Positions 32,601-44,831 of a DNA stretch of 64,000 nucleotides are shown piece after piece. The position numbers and the translations under genes are program-made. The DNA comes from Zygnema cylindricum (taxonomy: Eukaryota; Streptophyta; Zygnematophyceae; Zygnematales; Zygnemataceae). Within the stretch, counting starts at the first letter, position 1; every line of letters begins with the position of its first letter. Location of the stretch: assembly GCA_037447655.1 (NCBI GenBank), contig JBBHKE010002089.1, positions 62,001 through 126,000 of the forward strand, written 5' to 3'. The notes beneath the pieces were generated by a model. The model was not told where the DNA came from. It was given only the letters and a program-made list of their open reading frames with translations, and searched no databases.

Positions 32601-33870
32601 CTGCCGAAAACCTTTAAGTGAGATATGTCTGTTTCCGGCCTGTCCATCTCTCATAAGGTGTTTGATCTTTTATAGCTGAAGTAAGAACTCTATTTTTGAG
32701 GTAATTAGCACAGTTCATTGCTTCTGCCCAAAACCTTTTTCCTATCTTTTTATCTGATAACATACTTTTAGCACTATCACTTAGTCTTTTATTAAACTTT
32801 TTAGCTACCCCATTCTGTTCCAGATTTTTTGGAACTGTCTTTTGGTGTTGGACCCAATCTTCCCTCAAAAAATCCTCAAACTGGTTAGAAGTATACTCTC
32901 CACCATTGTCACTTTTTACTCTCTTGAATGGAGTTTCATGAAGTTTTTCGCTCCACGCTTTATATTGTCTAAAAAATCCTGAGCTTCTGACTTGTTTTTC
33001 AAAATATACATCCGAGAATACCGAGACCAATCATCAGTTATAGTCATCATAAATCTCTTCCCCCTCGGTGAGGGCACTTTAGCCGGTCCCCAAATATCTG
33101 TGTGTACTAGATTTAGAATTTTTTCTCCCTTATAGGTGGTTGTTTTAGGAAATGGTAATCTGTGTGCTATACCTTGAGCACATCCACTACAATCAGTTAT
33201 ATCATCACTCTCACTGAACTGAATCCATTCCACCACTCCCATCTTTTTCATCTTTCTTAACTTATCTAGATTCACATGCCCAAGCCTCTTATGCCACATC
33301 ATAATATCATGAACACAAGCATAATAAAGTTTCTTTGTTTCATTACTTAAAATCAGCCTAAACATCCCATTGCTACCTTTCTTAGAAATGAAATAGACAT
33401 CCTCCTCAAAACTAGCAGTAAAGACTCCCTGCCCTAATGCTAGTAAAAAAACCCTTATCATCTAATACAGATGTAGAGATAAGGTTTTTTTTCAGCTCCG
33501 GAATAAGCAATACATCGGAGAATGCTAATATGGATGTCTTTCCTTCTACAAACACTTTCAGATCTACCGATGTTATAAGAGTAGTGGTGACTATCCTCCC
33601 ATCCCCGTACTCTATCTCTACGGTGGGAATCTTTCTTATCTTAGTGAACAGGTGCCTATACTTACACATGTGCATGGAGTCAACTGAATCTATAATCCAA
33701 CCTGCTTCACCTTTCAATCCACCGTAAGCACATTTGCGCCTTCGTGGAATTATGACCTCATTTTTTCGCCTCCAACTCCTCATCCAAAAGGAGCTTATCA
33801 TCCTCTTCCTCGGATTCCGCCTCAAGAACCTGTGTGACAAGGGCCTTTTTCTTTCCTCTCGGGGTACCAC
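32600..33870 (-). pseudogene. pol: B3 protease and integrase, catalytically dead
   Basis: The protease active site reads DSVDS instead of DSGAS, so the Gly is lost. Integrase keeps D (HTDIWGP) and D (SDNGGEY), but the third residue region reads NGVAKKF instead of NGVAER, so the catalytic Glu is Lys. Frameshifts lie near 33435, 32985 and 32635. The TAA after the KDVNG-type motif is shared with B1 and B2. Confidence 0.88.
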
Positions 33871-34849
33871 CGGTCTGCCCCTCCTTTAACCGAAGCTCGA
33901 TTAGCTTAGTGCACTCTGCCATACAGTGCCCCGATTTCTTACAAAAATGACATAAACCTGTGGGAGCCCTTGGTTCTAACTCGTCGGCCTGTTTTTTTTG
34001 CTCCCTACCCCCATAGTTTCTGACCGGTTTCCGGGAATCCTTGTTCCTCCATTCGGTCGCAGTTGCCAAGGCTTGGCCACTCTTTCCTCCCCTTCGGATC
34101 CCAATCGTATTCTCCCGAACGAGAATCATCCCTACCATTGAGTTCCATATCCACCTTGAGTCCGGCAAGTCCTGCACACGGTTGACTATGTTTTCGAACT
34201 CATCGGGTAACTTCATCAGTAAACAGTTGACCTTTTCCTTTTCATTAAAATCTTTTCCCGCACTCTCTAGCTCCATGAAGAGTGTAGCAAGCTCATTTCA
34301 AAAATTCAACATCCCCCCCCCTTTGTATACATACTCCTTAACTTTCTGATCAGCCAACTGTTGTTGCTGAATCGTACCACTTCGGTACATCTCTATGAGA
34401 GCCATCCAAAGATCGGATGCCCTTTCTACCTGCAAATGAGGACATGCAAGTCCTTGAGTGAGATGGCGTAGGATGAAGTGTTTTGCCGCCATATTGTTGA
34501 AGTCCTAAGTTTCGGTATCATTCTCCTCGTTCCTCGGAATATGTGACATGAATGCCGAACCAGTTGCTATTGGTGTGGTCGTCTCCTTCTCTTTTCCTTT
34601 GTCCACCACCTCTCCTTCTTTTGTTTCCTCCGTTGAAGGTGAATCCTCTTTCCTGGTGAATCTGGTTCCTCCAAACCCTGGAGGAATTCCAAGACTTGAT
34701 GGACGCCCCAACCGTCCACTCACTATCCCCCAAAACCTTTTTTCGCATAGAGCTCCTATCATCATACTTTCCCAGTATATGAAGCCAGTTCCATTAAAGA
34801 TTGGTACCCTAGAGGGTGGGCCCATAACCTGAAACTCGGAGACCTCCAT
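33758..34849 (-). pseudogene. gag: B3 gag
   Basis: It starts at ATG 34849-34847 in the LTR. A TAG at about 34502 replaces the Trp of ETWDFNNM, and a TGA near 34296 replaces Cys. The zinc knuckle is intact (CHFCKKSGHCMAEC, CX2CX4HX4C) and in frame with the following spacer, unlike B1 and B2. Confidence 0.88.
34815..34829 (-). other. Primer-binding site of B3
   Basis: Perfect GGTTATGGGCCCACC on the minus strand, directly after LTR end TTTCA. Confidence 0.9.
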
Positions 34850-35873
34850 AAGTCCTCAGAGTGGACAGCTTCGAAGAAGCCTCAAGGATAATCCTGATTC
34901 CTTTGTGTTTAAGCAAAAATAACTGCCACCCTGGTAGACAAAAACTCTGACCACCTTCACCCCTGTGAAGGCAAGACTCCCGTGAGTCGATAGCAAAAAG
35001 AATCTCTTAAATTGCTCCCCTGAGCTGTAAGTTATGAAGGGTCAAAATTGACCTTTTGTATAGAAGCTCTCTGGGAGAGAGGGTCCTATCTTCTAATTTT
35101 TCTAAGTCCTATCTCTCTCACAGACTCTATCTATTGATGTACGGAACCAATCAGGTTACAATTTTGTACGCAAAAGTATAGCTGCCGGTGTACTTTATGT
35201 ATGGACATTGTACGACATGGCCTAAATCTCCACACGTGGTATGTCCAGATTCGCTCCTTTAATTCTCGGAGATGCCGCGCTCCAATGTATCATCGCCACG
35301 TGTCATCCGATGTGGCGATGCCCACAAACCGCCGAATTCTTCTTTCGAGATCTCGGCGCAAATTCTAGCCGTCCGATTAAATTCACTTTTGATCGTAGAC
35401 GTAATAAATACATGCGCGGTATTTGTTTCGCTTACAAAATCAATGCGCGGTATTGATTTCTTATTTGTACCGCAATTTGTACTTTTACACTACTAGTTCT
35501 ATGTATCCAGTAACCAATTATAGTTAGATGATTTATCCTACGTATAAATGATTAAATAGTTATCAAACTATATACTACGTAACACTACTTCAAGGCTTAA
35601 CAGTTAAGGTTACCGGCTACCGGCAGCTTTCTGTCCGGCAGGTACCAGGTTCAAATCCTGTGGCCGCCAGATATCTTTTTACTTAATAAACCCCAAATAT
35701 ATATTTCCCATAAATCTCATGATAGCCTAGGTAGCCATGGATCTAGCTTCCTCTCCAATTTCTCAGTGACTGCGACAAGTCTGAGAGTTAGAGAGAGAAG
35801 TTAGAGGTAGACTGCCTCGGCTTCTTGTTTATTTCTGACCTAGAAAATACTTTAAAAATCATTAATTTCTACA
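34830..35873 (-). repeat. 5' LTR of B3
   Basis: 1044 bp, TGTAGAAATTAATGA (35873) to GAGTTTCA (34830). Stem-loop 3 is the perfect CTTCAC-AGGG-GTGAAG. Stem-loop 2 has loop ACGG. Confidence 0.9.
35589..35680 (+). promoter_or_regulatory. tRNA-like module in B3 5' LTR (best B-box)
   Basis: Plus strand: AGGCTTAACAGTTAAGG, then B-box GGTTCAAATCC (35648-35658), which fits the Pol III consensus GGTTCRANNCC, inside a CAGG/CCTG stem with T-loop TTCAAAT, then TTTTT at 35676-35680. Confidence 0.65.
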
Positions 35874-36313
35874 AATGCACGGTATCTGTTTCTAAACCGT
35901 ACTGTACTCGGTACTTTACAAAACTTAATCTATGCAAGACGTACATAGTTGCGGTTAAATGATTTAGTTCACATCTAACTGTTTAAATATTTGTCAAACC
36001 CTATATATCGTAGCATTGATCGTAGACTTGTAGGATAAAGCTAACCGCTACCGGCTAACTTGACGAACGGCAGGTACCAAGATCAAATCCTAGGTCTGTC
36101 AAGTACCCTTTTAGTAAACTTGCTGAAAACAACTGCCTGTCTATTTTTGGACAGCACAAGCAACCATGGCTCTATCTTCCACTTCAACCTTCAATGACCG
36201 GGAAAAGTGTGGGAGCTGAATAGAGGAGTTAGAGGCAGCATGCCTCTGCTTCTTTTCTACATTTTTTCTTTTACATCACCTAGAAAATACCAAGAGAACC
36301 TCTAATTTCTATG
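35874..36313 (-). repeat. Partial 3' LTR of B4
   Basis: The outer part of a B-type LTR only (tRNA-like module to CATAGAAATTAGAGG at 36313). The gag-side half is missing, replaced by the B3 boundary at 35874. Confidence 0.82.
36021..36112 (+). promoter_or_regulatory. tRNA-like module in B4 LTR
   Basis: Plus strand: TAGACTTGTAGGATAAAGC, B-box-like AAGATCAAATCCT, then TTTT at about 36109. Confidence 0.52.
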
Positions 36314-39300
36314 CTCCCCTTATTTTCTAGTCACTCTTTAATTTAAGACCACACTTCTCCATGTAGAAAATTAGTTTAGGGGAAGGCACAAGTTTGGTCA
36401 TCATATCTGCTACTATTTCATTATCTAGTTTACAGTCCAAACTAATTATCTTGTTTTTTACTTCTCCCTAACGAAGGTCAATCTAATGTCTATGTGATTA
36501 GCTTTAAATTGATGTTTAGGATTGGCAGAAATGGCAATGGCTGGCTGATTATCACAAAACACCTTTTGGAAACCACTCTTAAGATGACCAAGCTCATCAA
36601 GCAAAGACTTGACCCACATTAAATATTTTACAGCAGAGCAAGAAGCAATGTACTCAGTCGCCATCGTGGACTGAGCAATCACCTTTTGTTGATTTCTGCT
36701 CTAGCTGTAAGCTCATCACCCACATACAATACATATCTAGACGTGCATCTCCTCATAATAGCATCCTCATAGCTGGTATCACTCCAAGTGGTGATGTCAA
36801 CTTTTTGTTCACACCCAAATGCAACCATAGATCTCTAGTCCCTATGAGATATCTAAGGACTCTCTTAGATGCCTCCCAATCCTTCTTTGTGGTAGCATTC
36901 AGACTCTTACTTCGTATTGCTACAGCTACCATTATGTCCGGCCAGGTACAATTCATGAAATATATTAGGCCGCCCACTACTTGCCTATAAATGATGGTCT
37001 GCATAAATATTTTCTCTTCAGGACCTAACTCATCATCTAAGATTATAACTCACTCTTTTACACTCCCCTCACTTCCCTTATTTAATTACATAGGAGTGGT
37101 ACAACTATTAGCCTTGTCAATTTGGAATTTTTTTAACATGATTCCAATGGCCTCCTTTTGTGTTAATTTTAATATCTTTCTTATCTCTGTCTCTCTCTAC
37201 CTGAATTCCCAAAATATGCCTTGCTTCTCCCATATCTGACATCTCAAATCTTCCTTTTAGATCATTTTCAACTTATTAATTTTATCCATAGATTTACTTA
37301 AAACAAGCAAAACATCAACGTAAATTGCAATAAAAAAAATTCCTTCCTCATCTTCAAACAAATTAATTAAGTGATCTGAGCAAGTCTGAATATATCCGAA
37401 ACCAGTATTTAACTCATCAAGCTTGTTATTCCATTGTCGGGGTGCCTGTTTAAGAAAATACAAAGATTTGATCAATCGGCATACCTTGCTATCCTCCGCT
37501 TACTCCACAAATCCTTTGGGCTCTCATATAAAAATCTCCACATCCAACTCCCCATGTAGGAAGGTCGTCTTCATGTCCATCTGATGTACTTCATAATTGC
37601 GCCGCCAGACTAAGTATTATTAGGACGGAGGATGCAAATCCTCCTGTAGTCAATTCCTCTTTGGGTAAATCCGCACTAACCGAGCCTTATGGCTCAATTG
37701 TTATCCGGGTTGAGGTCAGCGAATACCCACTTCACCCAATTGGCTTCCATCCCGGACAATCACAATTTCCATGTATCCGCCACCATAAATGAGGCGATCT
37801 CCTCATGGTTGTCTTCCTTGGTTTCTCTCAAGACAAGTTTGCCTCATTATAATTTGAGGTTCATCGAGTGAGACAGTTTGGTAACCTTATTGTTCGTCTC
37901 TTTTGCGTCTTTTTGCTGCTTCTTCTCCCGTAATCTTGGCTGGAATAGATGGCTCTATTAGATTCTTCTAAACAGTCTCTACTTCTCCCCTATCCCTTGC
38001 TTCCGGGTCGATTTCCACCACATCTTCCCCTTTGGTCAGAGTTGATACCAGGGGTTCCACATTTGGGTCATTCTCGATCTGATCTATACCATCAAGATCA
38101 TACCTTTTTGAATTGCTAGATAGTCACGAAGCTCGTAGTCATCAAATTTTCACTAATCAAATCTGATTTCGAGTGTCTTTGAATGCTGAAAGGAATCTAT
38201 AGATTTCCCTTCATCCATAACTACTAGATGTTTCATTATGATTATATCTTCTCTCTTAAGATCATAAGCTCTATATCATTTAACATCTTCATCATATCCT
38301 TATAGAAATCGTGGTTTTCTTTTTGGATATAGCTTCCACTTTGATTGATCTATTTCTAAACTTAACACTTGACTATCGAAAACCTTTAAGTGGTAAACAT
38401 CTGGTTTTCGTCCTATCTTTCTCTCATAAGGTGTTTGGCCTTTTACTCCTGACGTCAGAATTCTATTCTTGAGATAATTATAATATTTCATTGCTTTGGC
38501 CCAAAACTTTTTTCCTATCTTCTTATCTTACAGCATAATCATAGCACTATCACTCAATGTTATATTTAATCTTTCAGCTACACCATTTTGCTCAAGAATT
38601 TCAAGAACTGTCTTTTGGTGTTGTACTCCAACTTCTCTCATAAAATCCTCAAACTGGTTAGAGGTATACTTTCCACCATTGTCACTCCTTACTTTCTTGA
38701 TTGGGGGTTCATGGAGTTTTTCACTCCATGCTTTATATTGTCTAAAACATTTCGAGCCTCTTACTCATTTTTCAAAAAATTGACCCTGGAATACCAAGAC
38801 CAGTCATCAATGATAGTCATCATAAATCTCTCCCCCCCCGGTGAGGGCACTTTGGCTAGCCCCCAAATATTTGAATGTACTAAATCTACAATCTTTTCTC
38901 CCTTATAAGTGGTAGTTTTTGGGAAGGGTAACTTGTGTGCTTTACCTTGAGCATATCTACTACAATCACTTAGATTTTCATTCTCACCAAACTGAATCCC
39001 TTCCACTACTCCTTAGATTTACATACTCAAGCCTCTTATGCCACAATATTATAGCTTGAACACGAGCATAATAAAGTTTCTTTTGTTTAATGCTTATAAT
39101 CAGCCTAAACATCCCTTTGCTACCTTTTTCAACAGTGGAATAAGCTTCCTCCTCTAAACTAGCAGTAAAGACTCCTTTCTTAGTGTTAGTATCAAAACCC
39201 TTATCATCTAAAAAAGACGTAGAGATGAGGTTTTTGTCCAGCTCCGGAATAAACAATACATCGGAGAATGTAACTATGGATGTCTTTTCTTCTACTAACA

Positions 39301-39508
39301 CTTTCAGATCATCGATCTTACAAGAGTAGTAGTGATTATCCTCCCATCCCCGTACTATATCTCTACGGTGGGAATCTTTCTTTTCTTAGTGAAGAGGCGT
39401 TAATTCTTACACATGTGCATAGAGGCACCTGAATCTACAATTGAACCTGTTTCACCTTTCAATTCACCAAAAACAAGTTTGTGGTTTCGTGGATTTTTGA
39501 CCTTGTTT
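36314..39508 (-). pseudogene. pol: B4 pol remnant (protease to RNase H)
   Basis: A degenerate minus-strand pol: RNase H pieces at 36458-36682 and 36753-37004, RT at 37257-37475 (the active-site region reads VDVLLVL, so the second Asp is lost), the hinge around 37600-38150 heavily decayed, integrase at 38300-38783 and 38761-39006, and protease-to-zinc spacer 38984-39301. It is cut at 39508 by the C-type LTR of C1. No gag is left. Confidence 0.85.
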
Positions 39509-40518
39509 TGCATTTGTGTGTCTTCCATTCGACTACAAAATTCAAGAAGCCTCTAGATAGATTTTCGAGGTAAGTCCCTAGTCAAGCCACAACCACTGCT
39601 TCCCAAGAAAGGAAAACTGACAGTTTGGCTGCACCCCTGTTTAACTTAGACTCCCTTGAGTGGGTAGCAAAAAGAATTGCCGAAAACGGCCAACCAGCGG
39701 ATAAGTTATGAGGTGGCAAAAATGCCAATTTATACAAACTCTCAAAAAAGAGGTGACTGTCTATCCAAAAAATGATAAGTCCTAACCCCTCTCACAATCC
39801 CTATCTACTGCAGTACAAACCAATCAAATAACTGTAAAGTACAAAAAGGTACTACGAATGATGTCCTTTTAGTACGGCCTTTGTACGATAAGGCCACTGA
39901 GTGGACGCTTGTCACCCTTCCACTTGTTCGTATGTTCCACGGAATTTCTGCGACCAAATGTTATCCCTCCACGTGGCGCTAGGTCATGCCACGTCCATAA
40001 ACGCCAAAGTGACCATTCCGCGATCCCGGTAGTGATATATGCTGTCGGATTAAATCCAACTTTGAATGTCGGCCGTCGAAACAAATGTCTGAATCATTTG
40101 TTTTGTGCGAAATGACATCCGTACCGAAAATTTAACTAGTTTTATGTTCCTTTGTTCACATTTAAGTTAATCAGTTTCAAGACCATGTACAAGTTTAAAT
40201 ATGTATCAAACCCTATGTATCTTAACGGACTTCTATGATAGACTAGCTAGAGCTAACGCCTACGCCCTACTCTACCGATCAGAAGTTCGAGTCATGCTGG
40301 ACTCAACCTTTTGTAGAGAGTGACATAAGTCACTCTTTAGTCATGGCTGTTAAACTAAGGCTGCCATGGCTCAACTACCCTCTCTATCCTTCAGTGACTA
40401 CAACAAGTATGGTGGCTAGAAAGAGGAGGTGGAGGCAGGCTTTCCGCCCTTTTCTTTTTCTTTTTACACTTATATATTTAGACCTAGAAAATACTCTATA
40501 AATCTAGTACTTTCAACA
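39509..40518 (-). repeat. C-type LTR (3' LTR of C1)
   Basis: 1010 bp, TGTTGAAAGTACTAG (40518) to CAAATGCA (39509). It shares block order with A and B LTRs but is clearly a separate family, homologous to 52014-53020. It has the tRNA-like module, a CGAAACAAATG/CATTTGTTTTG inverted repeat, a G-box CACGTG and GTAC motifs. Confidence 0.88.
40237..40312 (+). promoter_or_regulatory. tRNA-like module in C1 LTR
   Basis: Plus strand: TAGCTAGAGCTAACG A-box-like (about 40244), B-box-like AGTTCGAGTC (40284-40293), TTTT at 40309-40312. Confidence 0.6.
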
Positions 40519-43514
40519 CTCCCCTTATTTTCTAGTCTTACTTTAACTTCAGTTTTAGTCCACATTTTTCTGTGCAATATTTTAATTTGGGAGAAGGCAA
40601 TGGTTTTGTCATCATATCAGCTACCTTTTCCACATCAGATCTATATTTACGATTCACAATCTTATTCTCAACTTTTTCTCTCACAAAACTCAATCTTATG
40701 TCCATATGCTTAGCCTTGTAATGATGTTTTGGATTAGCTGCAATTGCAATGGCAGCTTGATTATCACAAAAAACTTCATGCACTCCCTCCTTCATATACT
40801 CCATTTCTTGCAACAAGGACTAGACCCACATCAACTCTTTCACAACTGAACAAGAGGCCGTGTACTCAGCCTCAATAATAGACTGAGCAACCACCTTTTG
40901 TTGCTTGTTTCTCCAACAACAAACACCTTCCCCCACATACAACACATACCCAGAAGTACATCTTCTCATAGGTGCATCCTCGTAACTGGCATATCTCCAA
41001 GTAGTGAAATGAGTGTGCTCCCCTCCCAAATGCAACCATAACTCTCTTGACCACATATCTCATGACTTTCTTGGCTGCCTCTGAATCTCTCTTCATAGGA
41101 TCGTTAAGACTCCTACTGTGGACTCTCACTGAGGACTCCTACTGCTGCTACTATGTCCGACCTTGTGCAGTTCATAAAGTAGATCAAACTTCCTACGAAA
41201 TGTCTATAACGAATAGACTTCATAAACTCTCTCTCCTTTGGACTCATTTGATCATCTAAGATTATCACTCCTCCTTCTACACTCCCATCACTTACTTTCT
41301 TCATGTCCATGGGAGTGGTACAATTGTTTTCCTTTTCTATTTAGAATTTATAAAGCATATTACCTAATACTTCTTTTTGAGTAAGTCTGATAATCCTTTC
41401 CCCCCTAGCTCTCTCCAATTGGATCCCCATAATATATCTTGCCTCCCCTAAATCCTTGGTATAATATCTGCTTCTAAGATATTTCTTTAACTTATTGATC
41501 TTTTCCAAAGATTTACTCAACACAAGCAGATCATCCACAAAAATTGCAATAAAAATGACACCATTCTCATCTTCAACCGTATAGATAGAATGGTCAGAGC
41601 TGATCTGGATATATCTCAGAGCTGTGAAAAACTCATCTAGTTTAATATTCCACTGTCGGGGAGCCTTCTTCGGTCTATATAAGGACTTTATGAGCCTCTA
41701 GACTTTGCCCTCTTCTCTTTCCTCCACAAATCCCTTTGGATGCCTCATGAAAATTTCTTCCTCTAACTCACCATTAAGAAAGGCAGTCTTAATATCCATC
41801 TGGTGTATTTCCATGTCTTCTGTTGCTGCTAAACGGAGGAGAATCCTTACTGATGGGAACCAAACAACTGGAGCAAAAGTCTCCTCATAGCAATACCCTC
41901 CTTTTGGGTGAACCCATTTGCTACCAATCGATCCTTATATCTCTCAATGGTGTTATCTGGGTTCAGTTTTAGTTTAAACACTCATTTACTGCCAATCGGC
42001 TTTTTGTCCGGAGGATTGTTTGCTAGTTCCCAAGTATTTGCTTCCATGATACAAGCCATTTCATCATTTATGGCTCTAATCCATCTATCTTTCTCCGAAA
42101 TGTTTACAGCCTCCGAGTATGACTGAGGCTCATTTGGGTGAGATAGCCTAGTTACCTTGTGAGCGGCCTTTTTTTCCTGAATCCTTTTGCTACTCTTTCT
42201 CCCTCCCTGAAACTCCAAAGCTGGGATGGAGGGAAGTCTTGGATTTCTCCTTAGTGTCTCTTTAGTTCCGCTTTCCATGGAAGCCAGTTTTGATTCCTCT
42301 TCTTTTGTCTCCTCGAAGTCTATAGGAATATATGAGGTTTTCAGTGGATCTTTTGTGTCTTGGATTTTCCTTGAATCTGCAATCCCTGTTTCACTCATGT
42401 CCCTTTCGGGAAGGACAGAGTCCTCCTCACCTTCAGATTCAAATCTGATTCTTATCTTCTTGGTATATTTAAAGGGGTCAAATGACTTCCTTTCATCAAT
42501 GAAAACTAGGTGTTTGACCAGAATGATATCTCTCTTTGCTAAGTCATAGACTCTATATCCCTTGACATCCTCATCTTATCCTACAAAGTATCCAGGTTTT
42601 CCCTTAGCATCTAGTTTCCAATTTTTCCTATCCGTGTGAAGACTGTTAACTTGGCTACCAAATACTTAAAAGTAAGAGATATCCGGTTTCCTTCCAACCC
42701 ATCTCTCATAAGGTGTCATTCCCTTTACAGCTGAGGTAAGGTCTTTATTCTTAATGTAGTTGGCACAATTCATGGCATCTGACCAAAATCTCTTACCTAT
42801 ATTCTTGTCGGCCAACATATTGCATGCACTATCTCTTAGTGTTCGTTCCAACCTCTCACCTACCCCATTTTTTTTCGGGTTATATGGTACGGTTTTCTGG
42901 TGTTGAACTCCCTCATCTCTCAAGTATTTCTCAAACTAGTTAGAGGTATATTCCCCCCCATTATCACTCTTTATTCTCTTAATGGGGGTTCCATGTAATT
43001 TCACACTCCAGGCTATATATTCTTTAAAGTAAGTAGATCTTTCAAATTTTTTTTTTAGGAAGTACAATCCAGAGTATCAAGACCAATCACTCGCTATTGT
43101 CAACATAAACCTTTTTCCTCCGACCGAAGGTACTTTTGTGTCCTCGACATCATGTGGACCAATCTAGTTCCATCTCACTTATATATGGCTTGGGAAAGTT
43201 TGTGAGCCTTAATGAGCATACACAATACAATCATCCATCATTTCATTAACCCCAAAGTGAATGTATTCTACTTCCCCAAGCTTTTTCGTTTCCCTCAACC
43301 TATCAAAATGCACATGCTCAAATTGCTTATGCCAAATCATCAACTTTGGAACACCAACATAGTAACCATTCTTCTTTTCATTACTCAGATTAAGCCTAAC
43401 CGTTCTTTGGCTACCCTTATTTTCTGTGAAGTAAACTTCATTTTCATACTTAGTTGTAAAGACTCCCTTTCTAGTGAATGTATCAAGCTCTTTGTCATCT
43501 AACAACTCACACAC
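40519..43514 (-). pseudogene. pol: C1 pol (pre-integrase to RNase H), third lineage
   Basis: RNase H (40538-41056: DNQAAIAIAANPKHHYKAKHMDIRLSFVREKV), RT pieces (41113-41890), with active site FVDD instead of YVDD near 41530, RT N-terminus and hinge 41982-42550, integrase 42666-42923 with NGVGER (catalytic Glu kept), and pre-integrase region 43209-43514 (WHKQFEHVHFD...DDCIVYAH, zinc Cys partly lost). Sequence is clearly distinct from A and B, so it is a separate family. Protease and most of gag are deleted near 43505. Confidence 0.85.
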
Positions 43515-43786
43515 AACTCCTCGGCCTTATAAATGTGAAGGTGAAAGGTGGCCAAAGCTTGAGTGACGTGCCTTATATTGAAACTCTTGGCAGCCATGAT
43601 TATGTCTTCCCACATTTGAGTATCGTTCTCCGCAGTCTGCACCGTCGCCGCTCCCGGTACCGTGGCAATAAGAGTGAGGCGTGTCTCCTTCCCTTTCCCC
43701 TTTTCAGACACAGTGTTGTCCCCATCATCTGCCTCCTCCGCTGAAGCAGTCGCTGCTGCAAGAAACTGCAACTCTGAGACCTCCAT
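43499..43786 (-). pseudogene. gag: C1 gag N-terminus with primer site deleted
   Basis: ATG at 43786. MEVSELQF is then followed at once by a low-complexity acidic Ala/Glu stretch. The primer site and the VMGPPSRVPIF motif expected after the LTR end GTTGCA are missing. NDTQMWEDIIMAAKSFNIRHVTQAL is recognisable capsid-start sequence. The frame then jumps into the protease end. This copy could not prime by the usual route. Confidence 0.78.
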
Positions 43787-44831
43787 AGGTCCTTAGAGTA
43801 GGCAGCTCACATGAAGCCTCTAAGATAACCCTGACAACTTTATGTTTCAGCAAGAATAACTATCACTCTCATAAAAAAAAAATCAGATCACCTTCACCCC
43901 TTTGAAAAGAAGACTCCCGTGAGTGTATAGCAAAAAGAATCTCTGATTTTTCTCCCTTGAACAGTAAGTTATGGCTGGTCGAAAATGACCTTTATATTTA
44001 CAAGCTCTCTTAGAGACAAATACTAAATATCACTAAATCTTGGTCTGCCTACTCACGACTACCTACTAATAAACCCTAGTCAAATAGGAACAATATATAG
44101 TACAAGAAGGTACAATGGGTAATGTACTTATTGTACTTCTAGTGTACGACATAGTGTATGACATAGTCTACAAGGTAACACCTCTCACATTGGGAGCCAT
44201 GGTTCCTCCTCCAATCTTCTTCGGTATCAAATAATGCAACGCCACGTGAAACAGCGTGATGGTATCTCCAAATGCCGCCAAAAGCTCGATTTTGGTGGCG
44301 GCTACAATGCCGCCCATCCGATCAAAACATATTTTACACGGTTCAGATTCGCGTATGTGTATGAATTGTTCCTTTTCGTTAGTTTGGTGTTAATTAGCTG
44401 CTGCGTAAATATTTATATATCTTTGAAATCAGTCACGTGTATTGTTTCGTAGCGCCATAATGGTTAAGGTGTCGGCTATATAGAATCTAGAGGTCGCATG
44501 TTCAAATCCGGACACAGGTAACATTTTGGTAAAATATCATCTTCTTCAAAATCTGCCACTTTCTAAATATGGCGGCAGCCATAGTGTGCCTTTGATCCTC
44601 GCTCTCTCTCTTTAAATTATATCTAAAATAGAGAGGTGAACTATTAATTACCTCTTTTCGACAACAACTATTTGTCTCTCTCTGGACAACACAGGCAGCC
44701 ATGGCTCTAGCTCCCTTTTCAACCTTCACTGTGGGAGTTGAAGGTAGGAGTTAGAGGCAAGCTACCTTAGCTTCATTTTCTACATTTCATTTCAGACCTA
44801 GAAAATTTCTAAAGAACCATTAATATCTACA
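43767..44831 (-). repeat. Chimeric D-type LTR (shared by C1 and D2)
   Basis: 1065 bp. The first about 165 bp (from TGTAGATATTAATGG at 44831) are B-type U3. At about 44663 it switches to the complete family-A LTR start (TGTCGAAAAGAGG), runs as family A through tRNA-like module, GTAC and TATA, and ends B-like (GAGGTCTCAGAGTTGCA). The same structure and length recur at 53189-54255. Confidence 0.85.
44448..44527 (+). promoter_or_regulatory. tRNA-like module in D LTR
   Basis: Plus strand: TAGCGCCATAATGGTTAAGG, B-box-like ATGTTCAAATCC, then ACATTTT at about 44521-44527. Confidence 0.6.

Larger units (their letters stand above)
29424..35873 (-). mobile_element. Copia element B3, both LTRs present
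   Basis: It reads leftward: 5' LTR 34830-35873, primer site, gag, protease, integrase, RT, RNase H, polypurine tract, 3' LTR 29424-30479, about 6.45 kb. The LTRs differ visibly, so it is not recent. Flanking 5-mers (GTTTT and AATGC) do not match. The left flank is gypsy DNA and the right is a partial LTR, so the termini look recombined. Confidence 0.92.
39509..44831 (-). mobile_element. Mosaic copia element C1 (C-type 3' LTR, D-type 5' LTR)
   Basis: It reads leftward: D-type LTR (43767-44831), a short deleted gag, a pol of a third lineage, a polypurine tract and C-type LTR (39509-40518). The two LTRs belong to different families, which a normal reverse-transcription cycle cannot give, so the unit is probably recombinant. 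The D-type LTR is also directly followed on its right by a polypurine tract and RNase H of D2, so it is shared by two tandem interiors. Confidence 0.82.

Noticed and set aside
29424-35873. B3 as a recently inserted, functional element because both LTRs are complete.
   Set aside because: The LTRs differ at many positions, gag and pol hold several stops, protease and integrase lack catalytic residues, and no target-site duplication is present.
40429-40713. Antisense ORFs with hydrophobic content (e.g. 94 codons here and many 60-110-codon ORFs opposite pol).
   Set aside because: They lie opposite conserved gag/pol frames or in LTRs and show no motif or conservation of their own; shadows of the real coding strand.
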